The notes under the pieces were generated by a model. The model ran no database searches. It saw only the letters and a program-made list of their open reading frames with translations, and was not told where the DNA came from. From Rhizobacter sp. AJA081-3 (GTDB taxonomy: Bacteria > Pseudomonadota > Gammaproteobacteria > Burkholderiales > Burkholderiaceae_C): a DNA stretch of 64,000 nt. Position numbers and translations under genes: made by a program. Of the stretch, positions 53,201 through 59,934 are shown piece after piece; the first letter of the stretch is position 1, and every line of letters begins with the position of its first letter. Where the stretch lies: the NCBI RefSeq assembly GCF_017795745.1, contig NZ_CP059067.1, positions 1,798,001-1,862,000 on the forward strand, given 5' to 3'.

Positions 53201-53742
53201 ACGGCCGAGCCCATCGGGAACAGGTCGATCAGCCCGCCGCGCACCGCGTACTCGCCGGGCGAGACGACCTGGCTGACGTGCGTGTAGCCGGCCAGCGTGA
53301 GCTGCGATTTCAGCGCCGCTTCGTCCAGGCGTTGCTTCTGCTTGAAGTGGAAGGTGTAGGCGGCCAGGAAGCTCGGCGGCGCCAGGCGCACCAGGGCCGT
53401 GGACGCGGGCATCAGCACCACGTCGACGTCGCCGCGTTCCTTCGCTTGCAGGATGCGCCACAGCGTGGCCAGCCGCTCGGAGATCAGGTCCTGGTGCGGC
53501 GAGAAGGTGTCGTAGGGCAGCGTCTCCCAGTCCGGGAAGACGGCGATGCGCAGTTCGGGCGCGAAGAAGGCCAGTTCGCCTTCGAGGCGCTGCGTGTCGG
53601 CCGGCTCGGCGGTGACGATCGTCGTGAGCTTCTTCTGCGCCGCCTGCGCCTGCGCGAAACGCGCGAGCAGCAGCGCATCCGCCGAGCCGAGCGGGCGGGG
53701 CAGGGTGAAGCGCTTGCCGGGGGCGATCGAGGGGATCTGCAT
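50281..53742 (-). CDS. mfd: Transcription-repair coupling factor Mfd
   Basis: The 1153-residue protein removes stalled RNA polymerase from damaged DNA and recruits UvrA. The N-terminal UvrB-like region (LPRPLGSADALLLARFAQ, WETLPYDTFSPHQDL) is followed by the RNA polymerase-interacting domain (GDPVVHVNHGIGRYVGL), then an SF2 translocase with Walker A CGDVGFGKTEVALR, DEEH in LLVIDEEHRFGV, TATPIPRTL, and the TRG-type segment, then a C-terminal domain with the UvrA-binding surface. The length is normal. It begins with an ATG at 53742 and diverges from ispD. Confidence 0.98.
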   Translation of the reverse strand: MQIPSIAPGKRFTLPRPLGSADALLLARFAQAQAAQKKLTTIVTAEPADTQRLEGELAFFAPELRIAVFPDWETLPYDTFSPHQDLISERLATLWRILQAKERGDVDVVLMPASTALVRLAPPSFLAAYTFHFKQKQRLDEAALKSQLTLAGYTHVSQVVSPGEYAVRGGLIDLFPMGSAVPYRVDLFGDEVDSIRTFDPDSQRSLYPVPEVRLLPGREFPMDEDARAKFRARWREKMEGDPTKVRLYKDIGTGIATAGIEYYLPLFFDSTATIFDYLGESASLVLHGEIDEALKRFWTDTRERHRFLQHDRERPILPPEDLFLKPEDFFTLGSALAVLAVRGSEPVDWARPLPDLTADRGAPEPLARLQQHVGSTAHRVLIVAESEGRRESLLELLRDSRIEPPSVATLAEFEAGEEHFAIAAAPLAVGFFWHEPQAGKAIQFVTETELFATSPTARRRRKQEQVSDVNALIKDLSELKVGDPVVHVNHGIGRYVGLMNIDLGDGPSEFLHLEYADKATLYVPVAQLHLIARYTGVSPDEAPLHRLGSGQWDKAKRKAAEQVRDTAAELLNLYARRAAREGYAFRFQPHDYEAFAASFGFEETPDQQAAIHAVIQDMVSPKPMDRLVCGDVGFGKTEVALRAAFVAVTGGKQVAILAPTTLLAEQHFQNISDRFGKWPVKVAELSRFRSPKEVKAALEGIDDGTIDIVVGTHKLLSQTVHFKRLGLLVIDEEHRFGVRHKEAIKALRAEVDVLTLTATPIPRTLGMALEGLRDLSVIATAPQRRLAIKTFVRNESSGTIREAVLRELKRGGQVYFLHNEVDTILARRDKLAELLPEARIAIAHGQMPERELERVMRDFVAQRHNLLLCSTIIETGIDVPSANTIVISRADKFGLAQLHQLRGRVGRSHHQAYAYLLVPDVEGLTKQAAQRLEAIQQMEELGSGFYLAMHDLEIRGAGEVLGENQSGNMMEVGFQLYNDMLGEAVRSLKAGREPDLLSPLSAATEINLHAPALLPDSYCGDVHTRLSLYKRLATAEKPEQIDAMLEEITDRFGKLPPQGQTLFDVHRLRVLAKPYGVVKVDAAPKLMVISFRPNPPVDAAKIIELVQKNRHIKLAGNDKLRIERETPEAKDRAQLIRDVLRSLGTPKATDAVR

Positions 53743-53764
53743 CGTTCTGTGGAGGGCAAAGCAA

Positions 53765-53813
53765 ATCGCCCCGCGAGGAGGTCCCCCCGGGGCGATGCAT
53801 GATGCGGATTATA
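53765..53813 (-). promoter_or_regulatory. Probable mfd promoter and 5' hairpin
   Basis: A perfect TATAAT lies on the minus strand at 53813-53808, 65 bases before the mfd ATG; no strong -35 is visible. Between it and the gene an inverted repeat with 9-bp perfect arms (ATCGCCCCG 53765-53773 and CGGGGCGAT 53788-53796, 14-base loop) would form in the mfd leader. Confidence 0.4.
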
Positions 53814-53851
53814 GAATTCGCACCCTTTCCTGCATCGGTGCCCCGCACTGC

Positions 53852-54568
53852 ATGACCGACGCCTCTTCACCGCGCTGTTTCGCCCTGCTGCCTTGTGCCG
53901 GCGTGGGTGCGCGTTCGGGGGCGGCGATGCCCAAGCAGTACGTCGAGATCGCCGGGAGCGCGATGGTGGCGCACACGCTGGCGGCCTTGGCGCGGGTGCC
54001 GCGACTGGCGGCCACGCTGGCGGTGCTGTCGCCCGACGACGACCAATTCGAGTCGCACGTGCCGGGCTTCACCGGCGCACGCGGCTGGGTGTGCCGGCGC
54101 GGCGGTGCGCAGCGTGCCGACACGGTGGCGCAGGGGCTGGAAGAACTGCTCGAACGCGGCGCCTTGCCGCATGACTGGGTGCTGGTGCACGACGCGGCGC
54201 GCTGCCTCGTTCGCCCCGAGTGGGTCGACCGGCTGATCGACGCCTGCCTGGGTGATGCGGTGGGCGGCCTGCTCGCGCTGCCGGTGGCCGACACGCTCAA
54301 GCAGGCCGAAGGCGGCCGCGTGGCCGCGACGCTCAGCCGCGTCGACAAGTGGTCGGCGCAGACGCCGCAGATGTTCCGCCTGGGGATGCTGCGCGAGGCC
54401 TTGCGCGCTGCCGGCACGGCGGTGACGGACGATTCGAGCGCCATCGAGGCGCAGGGGCTGCGGCCGCTGCTCGTCGAGGGCGACAGCGAGAACCTGAAGG
54501 TCACCTGGCCTTCCGACTTCATGCTCGCCGAGCGGGTGCTCGCCGCGCGGGCCAAGGGGACACCATGA
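53852..54568 (+). CDS. ispD: 2-C-methyl-D-erythritol 4-phosphate cytidylyltransferase
   Basis: The 238-residue enzyme makes CDP-ME in the MEP isoprenoid pathway. The nucleotide loop appears as LPCAGVGARSGAAMPKQYVE, followed by HTLAAL, RRGGAQRADTVAQGL, VHDAARCLV, and KWSAQTPQMFR with DDSSAIEAQG near the C-terminus. The usual AAGxGxRM is slightly altered (CAGVGARSG), but the Lys in MPKQY is retained. The ATG at 53852 is the best start. The stop overlaps ispF in ATGA, so the products are coupled. Confidence 0.96.
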   Translation: MTDASSPRCFALLPCAGVGARSGAAMPKQYVEIAGSAMVAHTLAALARVPRLAATLAVLSPDDDQFESHVPGFTGARGWVCRRGGAQRADTVAQGLEELLERGALPHDWVLVHDAARCLVRPEWVDRLIDACLGDAVGGLLALPVADTLKQAEGGRVAATLSRVDKWSAQTPQMFRLGMLREALRAAGTAVTDDSSAIEAQGLRPLLVEGDSENLKVTWPSDFMLAERVLAARAKGTP

Positions 54569-55074
54569 ACCAGCCCAACATCCGCATCGGCGAAGGCTGG
54601 GACAGCCACCGGCTGGTGCCCGACCGGCCGCTCGTCCTCGGTGGCGTGACGATTCCGCACACGCACGGTCTGTTCGGCCACTCCGACGCCGACGCGCTGT
54701 GCCATGCGATCACCGACGCGCTGTTCGGCGCGGCGGCGATGGGCGACATCGGCCACCACTTCCCGGACACCGATGAGCGATTTCGCGGTGCCGATTCGCT
54801 GGCGCTGCTCGCCGAGGCGGGCCGCCGCGTGCTGCAGGCCGGCTGGCAGGTGGTCAACATCGACAGCACCATCGTCGCCGAGGCGCCGAAGATGGCGCCG
54901 CACATCCTGGCGATGCGCCAGCGCATCGCGCAGGCGCTGGTGATCAAGGTCGATCAGGTCAGCGTGAAGGCGAAGACGGCCGAAAAGATGGGGCCGGTGG
55001 GTGAAGGCCAATCGATCGAGGCCCGCGCGATCTGCATGCTCTACACACTGCGCCGGCCGGTTCCGACGGTCTGA
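54565..55074 (+). CDS. ispF: 2-C-methyl-D-erythritol 2,4-cyclodiphosphate synthase
   Basis: The 169-residue trimeric enzyme cyclises CDP-ME2P with loss of CMP. Zinc ligands Asp13 and His15 lie in GEGWDSHRLV. Other motifs are GVTIPHTHGLFGHSDADAL, DIGHHFPDTDERFRGADS, IVAEAPKMAPHI and SVKAKTAEKMG. The length is typical. It follows ispD with a 4-base overlap, a frequent arrangement. The convergent sensor kinase ends 18 bases beyond its stop. Confidence 0.97.
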   Translation: MNQPNIRIGEGWDSHRLVPDRPLVLGGVTIPHTHGLFGHSDADALCHAITDALFGAAAMGDIGHHFPDTDERFRGADSLALLAEAGRRVLQAGWQVVNIDSTIVAEAPKMAPHILAMRQRIAQALVIKVDQVSVKAKTAEKMGPVGEGQSIEARAICMLYTLRRPVPTV

Positions 55075-55092
55075 GCACTTGAGCGTCCCTGC

Positions 55093-56421
55093 TCAGGGTG
55101 CCTTCTTCATGCGGATGTGGGCGACCAGCCCGCCATCGGGCGCATTGGCGATCTCGAAGCTGCCGCCCATGCGCTGCACCGCCTTCTCGACGATGGCCAG
55201 GCCCAGCCCGGCACCGGTGGCTGCGGTGCGCGCCGCGTCGCCGCGGAAGAAGGGCGTGGTGAGCTGGCCGAGCTTGCGCGGGTCGACGCCGGGGCCGTGG
55301 TCTCGCACGCTGAGGATCACCCAGGGCCCGGTGCGCGCGTAGGTCACCACCACCTTGGCGATGCCGGTGTCGGTGCTGCGGCCGTAGCGGCGCGCGTTCT
55401 CGAACAGGTTCTGCAGCACGCGGCCGAGTTCGGTCTCGTCGGCCATCACCTTGGTGTCGATCGCCACGCGCGCGGTGATGCGGATCTGGCTGGTGTCGCG
55501 GAAGGCCGCCATCTCGCGGTCGACCAGGCTGGACAGGTGCACCGGCACCAGCTTCACCTCGCCGGGGCGCGCGTAGTCCATGAACTTGTCGATGATGGCG
55601 TCGAGCTGGTCGATGTCGGAGGCCATGTTGCGCTTGGCCTCCTCGTCGGTGACGCTCATCTCCGCCTCCAGGCGCAAGCGCGCCAGCGGCGTGCGCAGGT
55701 CGTGCGAGATGCCGGCGAGCATCACGGCGCGGTCTTCCTCCACCTTGGCGAGCTCGCGCGCCATGCGGTTGAAGCCCATGTTGACCTGGCGGATCTCGCT
55801 GGTCATGGTGTTCTCGTCGAGCACCGAATCGAACTCGCCCTCGCGGATGCGGCTGGCGGCGAACGACAGTTCCTGCAGCGGCCGGTTGATCGCGCGGGCG
55901 ATCAGCGCCGAGCCGAAGATCGAGGCCAGCACCGCGATGCCGCCCCACAGGCCGAGCGTGCTCCAGGTGATGGCGGCCACGCGCGAGGCGTCGGCCTGCA
56001 GCCAGTACGGGTCCTTGTCGATCGTGAAGCCGACCCACAGGCCCTGCTGCTTGTTGACCGAGCTGGCCACCACCGTGTCGGGCCCGAGCTGCGCACGCAG
56101 CTCGGCGGCGATTGCCTTGGAGAAGCGGTCCACCTCGAAGGGCTCCCACTTGTCGCCGGGCTCGCGCGGCGCCAGGCGCACCGACTCCTGCTTCGACATG
56201 GTCTTGATCAGCGCCACGCGGTTGATCGTGTCGCTGGCCTGGAGCGCCGTGCGCCCGAGGTTCACCAGGCTGGCGATCTGCTGCGCCGCTTGCACGGCAC
56301 GCGGCTCGAACTCGAGCGCGCGGAAGGTCTGCGTCCAGGCGAACACGCCGCCCACCAGCAGCAGGGCCAGCAGGAAGAAGGTGCGCCAGAACAGGCTGAA
56401 GGCGACTTTGCTGCGGGCCAT
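55093..56421 (-). CDS. envZ: EnvZ-type sensor histidine kinase
   Basis: The 442-residue kinase has two transmembrane helices (about residues 8-29 and 152-176) around a periplasmic domain of about 120 residues, a HAMP linker (NRPLQELSFAASRIREGEF) and the dimerisation site His240 in LAGISHDLRTPLARLRLE. The ATPase region holds NLFENARRYG, DHGPGVD and GAGLGLAIVEK. The His-Asp-Leu-Arg-Thr-Pro motif is characteristic of EnvZ. The response regulator lies upstream, but a terminator separates the two. The signal (osmolarity or envelope state) is only assumed from family. Confidence 0.9.
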   Translation of the reverse strand: MARSKVAFSLFWRTFFLLALLLVGGVFAWTQTFRALEFEPRAVQAAQQIASLVNLGRTALQASDTINRVALIKTMSKQESVRLAPREPGDKWEPFEVDRFSKAIAAELRAQLGPDTVVASSVNKQQGLWVGFTIDKDPYWLQADASRVAAITWSTLGLWGGIAVLASIFGSALIARAINRPLQELSFAASRIREGEFDSVLDENTMTSEIRQVNMGFNRMARELAKVEEDRAVMLAGISHDLRTPLARLRLEAEMSVTDEEAKRNMASDIDQLDAIIDKFMDYARPGEVKLVPVHLSSLVDREMAAFRDTSQIRITARVAIDTKVMADETELGRVLQNLFENARRYGRSTDTGIAKVVVTYARTGPWVILSVRDHGPGVDPRKLGQLTTPFFRGDAARTAATGAGLGLAIVEKAVQRMGGSFEIANAPDGGLVAHIRMKKAP

Positions 56422-56478
56422 CGAGGATCTGAGAAAGGGTCAGGGCGGCGGGTGCTGCGATTCTCTACCCGCGGGCGC

Positions 56479-56504
56479 AAAAAAAGGCCCCGACGTGCGG
56501 GGCC
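56479..56504 (-). terminator. Strong intrinsic terminator between ompR and envZ
   Basis: On the minus strand a perfect 7-bp GC stem (GGCCCCG 56504-56498 with CGGGGCC 56492-56486), a 5-base loop (CACGT in that orientation) and then seven T residues (56485-56479) form a textbook Rho-independent terminator. It follows the ompR stop (56527) by 22 bases and precedes the envZ ATG (56421) by 58. Confidence 0.9.
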
Positions 56505-56526
56505 CTGGCGCCGCGGGCGGGCTCCG

Positions 56527-57261
56527 TCACGCCGTGCCGTCCGGCACGAACACGTAGCCCACGCCCCAGACGGTCTGGATGTAGCGCGGCTGCGCCGGGT
56601 CGGGCTCGATCATCTTGCGCAGGCGCGAGATCTGCACGTCCAGGCTGCGGTCGAAGGGTTCGAACTCGCGGCCGCGCGCCAGTTGCGCGAGCTTGTCGCG
56701 CGACAGCGGCTGGCGCGGGTGGCGCACCAGCGCCTTGAGCATGGAAAACTCGCCGGTGGTCAGCGCGATCTGTTCGCCGTCCTTGGTCAGGCGGCGCAGC
56801 GCCAGGTCGAACTCGAAGGGGCCGAAGGTGACGGTCTGCGCCTCCTTGGCCGGCGCGCCCGGGGCTTCGAGCGTCGGGCGGCGGCGCAGCACGGCGTGGA
56901 TGCGCGCCAGCAGCTCGCGCGGGTTGAAGGGCTTGGGCAGGTAGTCGTCGGCGCCGACTTCCAGGCCGACGATGCGGTCGACGTCTTCCACCTTGGCGGT
57001 CAGCATGATGATCGGCGTCACGTCGTTGGCCGCGCGCAGGCGCCGGCAGATCGACAGGCCGTCTTCGCCGGGCAGCATCAGGTCGAGCACGATCAGGTCG
57101 ACGGTCTCGCGGGTCAGAACGCGGTTCAGCGCCTTCGAGTCCTCGGCGAGCAGCACCTCGAAACCCTCCTGCGTGAGGTAGCGGCGCAGCAGGTCGCGGA
57201 TCCGCGCGTCGTCGTCGACGACCACGATGCGGTCAGGACGCTGGTTGGGATTGGGTGACAT
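56527..57261 (-). CDS. ompR: OmpR-family response regulator
   Basis: The 244-residue regulator has a receiver domain with acidic triad DDD (residues 16-18), Asp60 in IVLDLMLPGEDG and Lys in LPKPFN, and a winged-helix effector domain (FEFDLALRRLTKDGEQIALT, SLDVQISRLRKMI, RYIQTVWGVGYVFV). The receiver and linker resemble OmpR. It diverges from the SIMPL gene, with TGTAACA-like elements in the intervening region. The kinase downstream is its likely partner. Confidence 0.93.
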   Translation of the reverse strand: MSPNPNQRPDRIVVVDDDARIRDLLRRYLTQEGFEVLLAEDSKALNRVLTRETVDLIVLDLMLPGEDGLSICRRLRAANDVTPIIMLTAKVEDVDRIVGLEVGADDYLPKPFNPRELLARIHAVLRRRPTLEAPGAPAKEAQTVTFGPFEFDLALRRLTKDGEQIALTTGEFSMLKALVRHPRQPLSRDKLAQLARGREFEPFDRSLDVQISRLRKMIEPDPAQPRYIQTVWGVGYVFVPDGTA

Positions 57262-57275
57262 CAGGGGCTCCGAAC

Positions 57276-57340
57276 TTGTAACAGCCGGGATTCTGCGCGG
57301 CTTTCCGAGGCGTTTCGGGAGGTCTGACCATATGTTACAA
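57276..57340. promoter_or_regulatory. Inverted TTGTAACA/TGTTACAA pair between ompR and the SIMPL gene
   Basis: TTGTAACA (57276-57283) and its exact reverse complement TGTTACAA (57333-57340) are separated by 49 bases in the divergent region. The core TGTAAC/GTTACA resembles the GTTACA-type half-sites of enterobacterial OmpR boxes. The sites would suit autoregulation or control of both divergent genes. Binding is inferred. Confidence 0.45.
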
Positions 57341-57434
57341 ATCTTGCCCCGACCCTCGAATGACTGTCATCACCCCGCGCGCGGCTCACTCACGTATAAG
57401 CCTGCGTCGCTCATTCGTCCCGGAGAACCTGTCC

Positions 57435-58139
57435 ATGCGCTCACGTCCTTTCGTTCCTTTCCTGGTGGCTGCGGCAGCACTGTCCGGCACCGCCGGTGCC
57501 GAAACGCCTGCGCTGCAGGGCGTGGTGTCGCTGTCGTCCAGCGCGAGCGTCGAGGTCACCAAGGACCTGCTCAACGTCGTCATGACGACCACCCGCGCGA
57601 GGGCGGACGCCGCCGCCGTGCAGAGCCAGCTCAAGCAGGCGCTCGATGCCGCGCTGGCCGAGGCGCGCAAGGTCGCCAAGCCCGGGCAGCTCGAAGTGCA
57701 GACCGGCAACTTCTCGCTCTACCCGCGCTACGCTGCCAAGGGTGGCATCAACGGCTGGCAAGGGTCGGCCGAGCTGGTGATCGAGGGCAAGGACATGCCG
57801 GCCATCGGCCAGCTCACCGGCCGCATCGGCACGATGACCATCGGCCGCGTCGGCTACGGTGTGTCGCGCGAACTTCGCGAGAAGGTCGAGGGCGAGGTCA
57901 CCGCCCAGGCCATCGCCCGCTACCGCGCCAAGGCGGCCGACTATGCAAAGCAGTTCGGCTATGCCGGCTACGCGATCCGCGAGGTCAGCGTGGGCGGCTC
58001 GGAGCCACAGATGTATTCACCGGCGCCGATGCTGCGCGCCAAGACCATGTCGGCCTCGGCCGACGAAGCCCTGCCGGTGGAAGCCGGCAAGGCGACGATC
58101 GTGGTGAACGTGAACGGCTCGGTTCAACTCACCCGCTGA
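57435..58139 (+). CDS. Periplasmic SIMPL-domain protein
   Basis: The 234-residue protein starts with a signal peptide (PFVPFLVAAAALSGTAGAE, cleavage near residue 23). The mature part matches the SIMPL (DUF541) fold: GVVSLSSSASVEVTKDLLNV, VQTGNFSLYPRYAAKGGING, GWQGSAELVIEGKDM and a conserved C-terminal strand (ATIVVNVNGSVQL). Family members are periplasmic or outer-membrane associated with no settled biochemical role; some are oxidative-stress factors. GGAGAA precedes the ATG at 57435. It diverges from ompR. Confidence 0.88.
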   Translation: MRSRPFVPFLVAAAALSGTAGAETPALQGVVSLSSSASVEVTKDLLNVVMTTTRARADAAAVQSQLKQALDAALAEARKVAKPGQLEVQTGNFSLYPRYAAKGGINGWQGSAELVIEGKDMPAIGQLTGRIGTMTIGRVGYGVSRELREKVEGEVTAQAIARYRAKAADYAKQFGYAGYAIREVSVGGSEPQMYSPAPMLRAKTMSASADEALPVEAGKATIVVNVNGSVQLTR

Positions 58140-58162
58140 ATCGCGAGGGCGAGCCCGGCGCC

Positions 58163-58232
58163 CGACCGCCCGAAGCCGGGCGAGATCCCCTCGGGGGATC
58201 GGACGCGGTACGCCGTGTCCGAGGGGCGGTCG
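58163..58232. other. Multi-hairpin intergenic element between SIMPL and bdhA
   Basis: The 93-base interval between convergent stops is nearly all paired. Outer arms CGACCGCCC (58163-58171) and GGGCGGTCG (58224-58232) are perfect complements. Inside, GATCCCC-TCG-GGGGATC (58184-58200) is a perfect 7-bp hairpin, and GGACGCGG/CCGTGTCC (58201-58220) forms an 8-bp stem with one G-U. Alternatively CCCCTCGG (58187-58194) pairs with CCGAGGGG (58219-58226). No T-tract follows, so simple intrinsic termination is not obvious. Confidence 0.6.
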
Positions 58233-59015
58233 TCACTGGGCCGTCCAGCCGCCGTCGACGGCCCAGGCCTGGCCCTTGACGTTGTTGGCCGCGGCCGAGC
58301 ACAGGAACACGGCCAGCTCGCCCAGCTCCTCCGGCGTGGTGAATTGCAGCGAGGGCTGCTTCTCGGCGAGCAGTCGCCGCTTGGCTTCTTCGTTGTCTAC
58401 GCCGTCCTTCGCGGCCCGTGCATCGACCTGCTTCTGCACCAGCGGCGTCAGCACCCAGCCCGGGCAGATCGCGTTGACGGTGACGCCGGTGGTGGCCAGC
58501 TCCAGTGCGCTGGCTTTGGTCAGGCCGACGATGCCGTGCTTGGCGGCCACGTAGGCCGACTTCTGCGCCGAGGCCACCAGGCCGTGCGCCGAGGCGATGT
58601 TGATGATGCGGCCCCAGTTCTTCTTGCGCATGGCCGGGATCGCCAGCCGCATCGCATGGAAGGCCGAGCTGAGGTTGATGGCGATGATCGCGTCCCACTT
58701 CTCGATCGGGAAGTCCTCGACGTTGGCCACGTGCTGAATGCCGGCGTTGTTGACGAGGATGTCCACGCCGCCGAATTCCTTCGCGGCATAGGCCATCATC
58801 GCCTCGATTTCCGCCGGCTTGCTCATGTCGGCGCCGTGGTAGCCGACGCGCACGCCGTGTGCCTTGCCGGCCGCGGCCACCTCGGCCTTCGGGCCCTCGG
58901 CGTCGCCGAAGCCGTTGAGCACCACGTGGGCGCCTTGCGCGGCCAGACGGCATGCGATGCCCAGGCCGATGCCGCTGGTGGAGCCGGTGACGAGGGCGAT
59001 CTTGCCTTTCAACAT
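58233..59015 (-). CDS. bdhA: 3-hydroxybutyrate dehydrogenase
   Basis: The 260-residue short-chain dehydrogenase oxidises D-3-hydroxybutyrate to acetoacetate in polyhydroxybutyrate mobilisation. The NAD motif is GSTSGIG (residues 11-17), with NNAG at 89-92 and catalytic Ser142, Tyr155 and Lys159 (SAHGLVASAQKSAYVAAKHG). The C-terminal KRRLLAEKQPSLQFTTPEELGE stretch is characteristic of this SDR subgroup. GGAGA precedes the ATG. The phaR gene near the right end fits the same pathway. Confidence 0.93.
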   Translation of the reverse strand: MLKGKIALVTGSTSGIGLGIACRLAAQGAHVVLNGFGDAEGPKAEVAAAGKAHGVRVGYHGADMSKPAEIEAMMAYAAKEFGGVDILVNNAGIQHVANVEDFPIEKWDAIIAINLSSAFHAMRLAIPAMRKKNWGRIINIASAHGLVASAQKSAYVAAKHGIVGLTKASALELATTGVTVNAICPGWVLTPLVQKQVDARAAKDGVDNEEAKRRLLAEKQPSLQFTTPEELGELAVFLCSAAANNVKGQAWAVDGGWTAQ

Positions 59016-59067
59016 GGAGTTCTCCGTGGGTTGCCTTACGATCGATTATCGAAGAGGAAACTGAACC

Positions 59068-59934
59068 ATGACTGAACCGCGCCTCGACTCCGTGCAGTGC
59101 CTCGGCGCCCGTGGCCTGCACCGCATGGCGTACTGCGAGTGGGGCGACCCCGCCAACCCGCGCGTGCTGGTGTGCGTGCACGGCCTGGCGCGCCAGGGGC
59201 GCGACTTCGACACGCTGGCGCAGGCGCTGAGCGGGCACTACCGCGTGGTCTGCCCCGACGTGGTCGGCCGCGGCCGCTCCGACTGGCTGGCCGAGCCATC
59301 CGGCTACCAGATTCCCGCCTACGTGGCCGACATGGTGACGCTGCTGGCGCGTCTGAATGCCGACGAAGTGCACTGGGTCGGTACCTCCATGGGCGGGCTC
59401 ATCGGCCTGGGCCTGTCCGCATTGCCGCAATCGCCCGTGCGCAAGCTGGTGCTCAACGACGTCGGCCCGACCCTCGAGGCGGCGGCGCTGCAGCGCATCG
59501 GCGCCTACCTCGGGCAGCCGCTGCGCTGGGCCAGCGTGGACGAGGCGGCCGACTACCTGTGGAGCATCTCGGCGAGCTTCGGCCCGCACAGCCGCGAGCA
59601 GTGGCTCGCGCTGACGCGGCCGATGCTCAAGCCCGACGGCGACGGTTTCAAGCTGCACTACGACCCGGCCATCGCCGCGCCGCTGCGCGCCGTCACGCCC
59701 GAGATGGCGAGGGCCGGCGAGGCGATGCTGTGGGCGAGCTACGACGCGCTGCGCTGCCCGACGATGCTGCTGCGCGGCGCCGACTCCGACCTGCTGTCCT
59801 CCGCGACCGCACAGGCGATGACCCAGCGCGGCCCCAAGGCCCGGCTGCACGAGTTCGCCGGTGTCGGCCACGCGCCGACGCTGATCGCGCCGGGGCAGAT
59901 CGACGTGGTGCGGGAGTTCCTGCTGGCGCCATGA
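59068..59934 (+). CDS. Alpha/beta hydrolase
   Basis: The 288-residue enzyme has an alpha/beta hydrolase fold: oxyanion segment VCVHGLARQGRDF, nucleophile Ser107 in GTSMGGLIG, acid in LRGADSDLL and a C-terminal His in FAGVGHAPTLIAP. The triad is intact. The substrate is unknown; related proteins cleave esters or carbon-carbon bonds. Its stop overlaps the relA start in ATGA, which is unusual for a hydrolase and suggests steady co-expression with the stringent-response enzyme. Confidence 0.9.
   Translation: MTEPRLDSVQCLGARGLHRMAYCEWGDPANPRVLVCVHGLARQGRDFDTLAQALSGHYRVVCPDVVGRGRSDWLAEPSGYQIPAYVADMVTLLARLNADEVHWVGTSMGGLIGLGLSALPQSPVRKLVLNDVGPTLEAAALQRIGAYLGQPLRWASVDEAADYLWSISASFGPHSREQWLALTRPMLKPDGDGFKLHYDPAIAAPLRAVTPEMARAGEAMLWASYDALRCPTMLLRGADSDLLSSATAQAMTQRGPKARLHEFAGVGHAPTLIAPGQIDVVREFLLAP

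Noticed and set aside
51046-53802. Plus-strand open frame of 918 codons over mfd
   Set aside because: Antisense to mfd; Arg/His/Gln-rich shadow without motifs.
53799-53855. 18-codon leader peptide overlapping the ispD start in ATGA
   Set aside because: The overlap is suggestive, but the only SD-like sequence (GAGGAGG) is 17 bases away inside the hairpin loop, and the frame overlaps the mfd -10 region; chance is likely.
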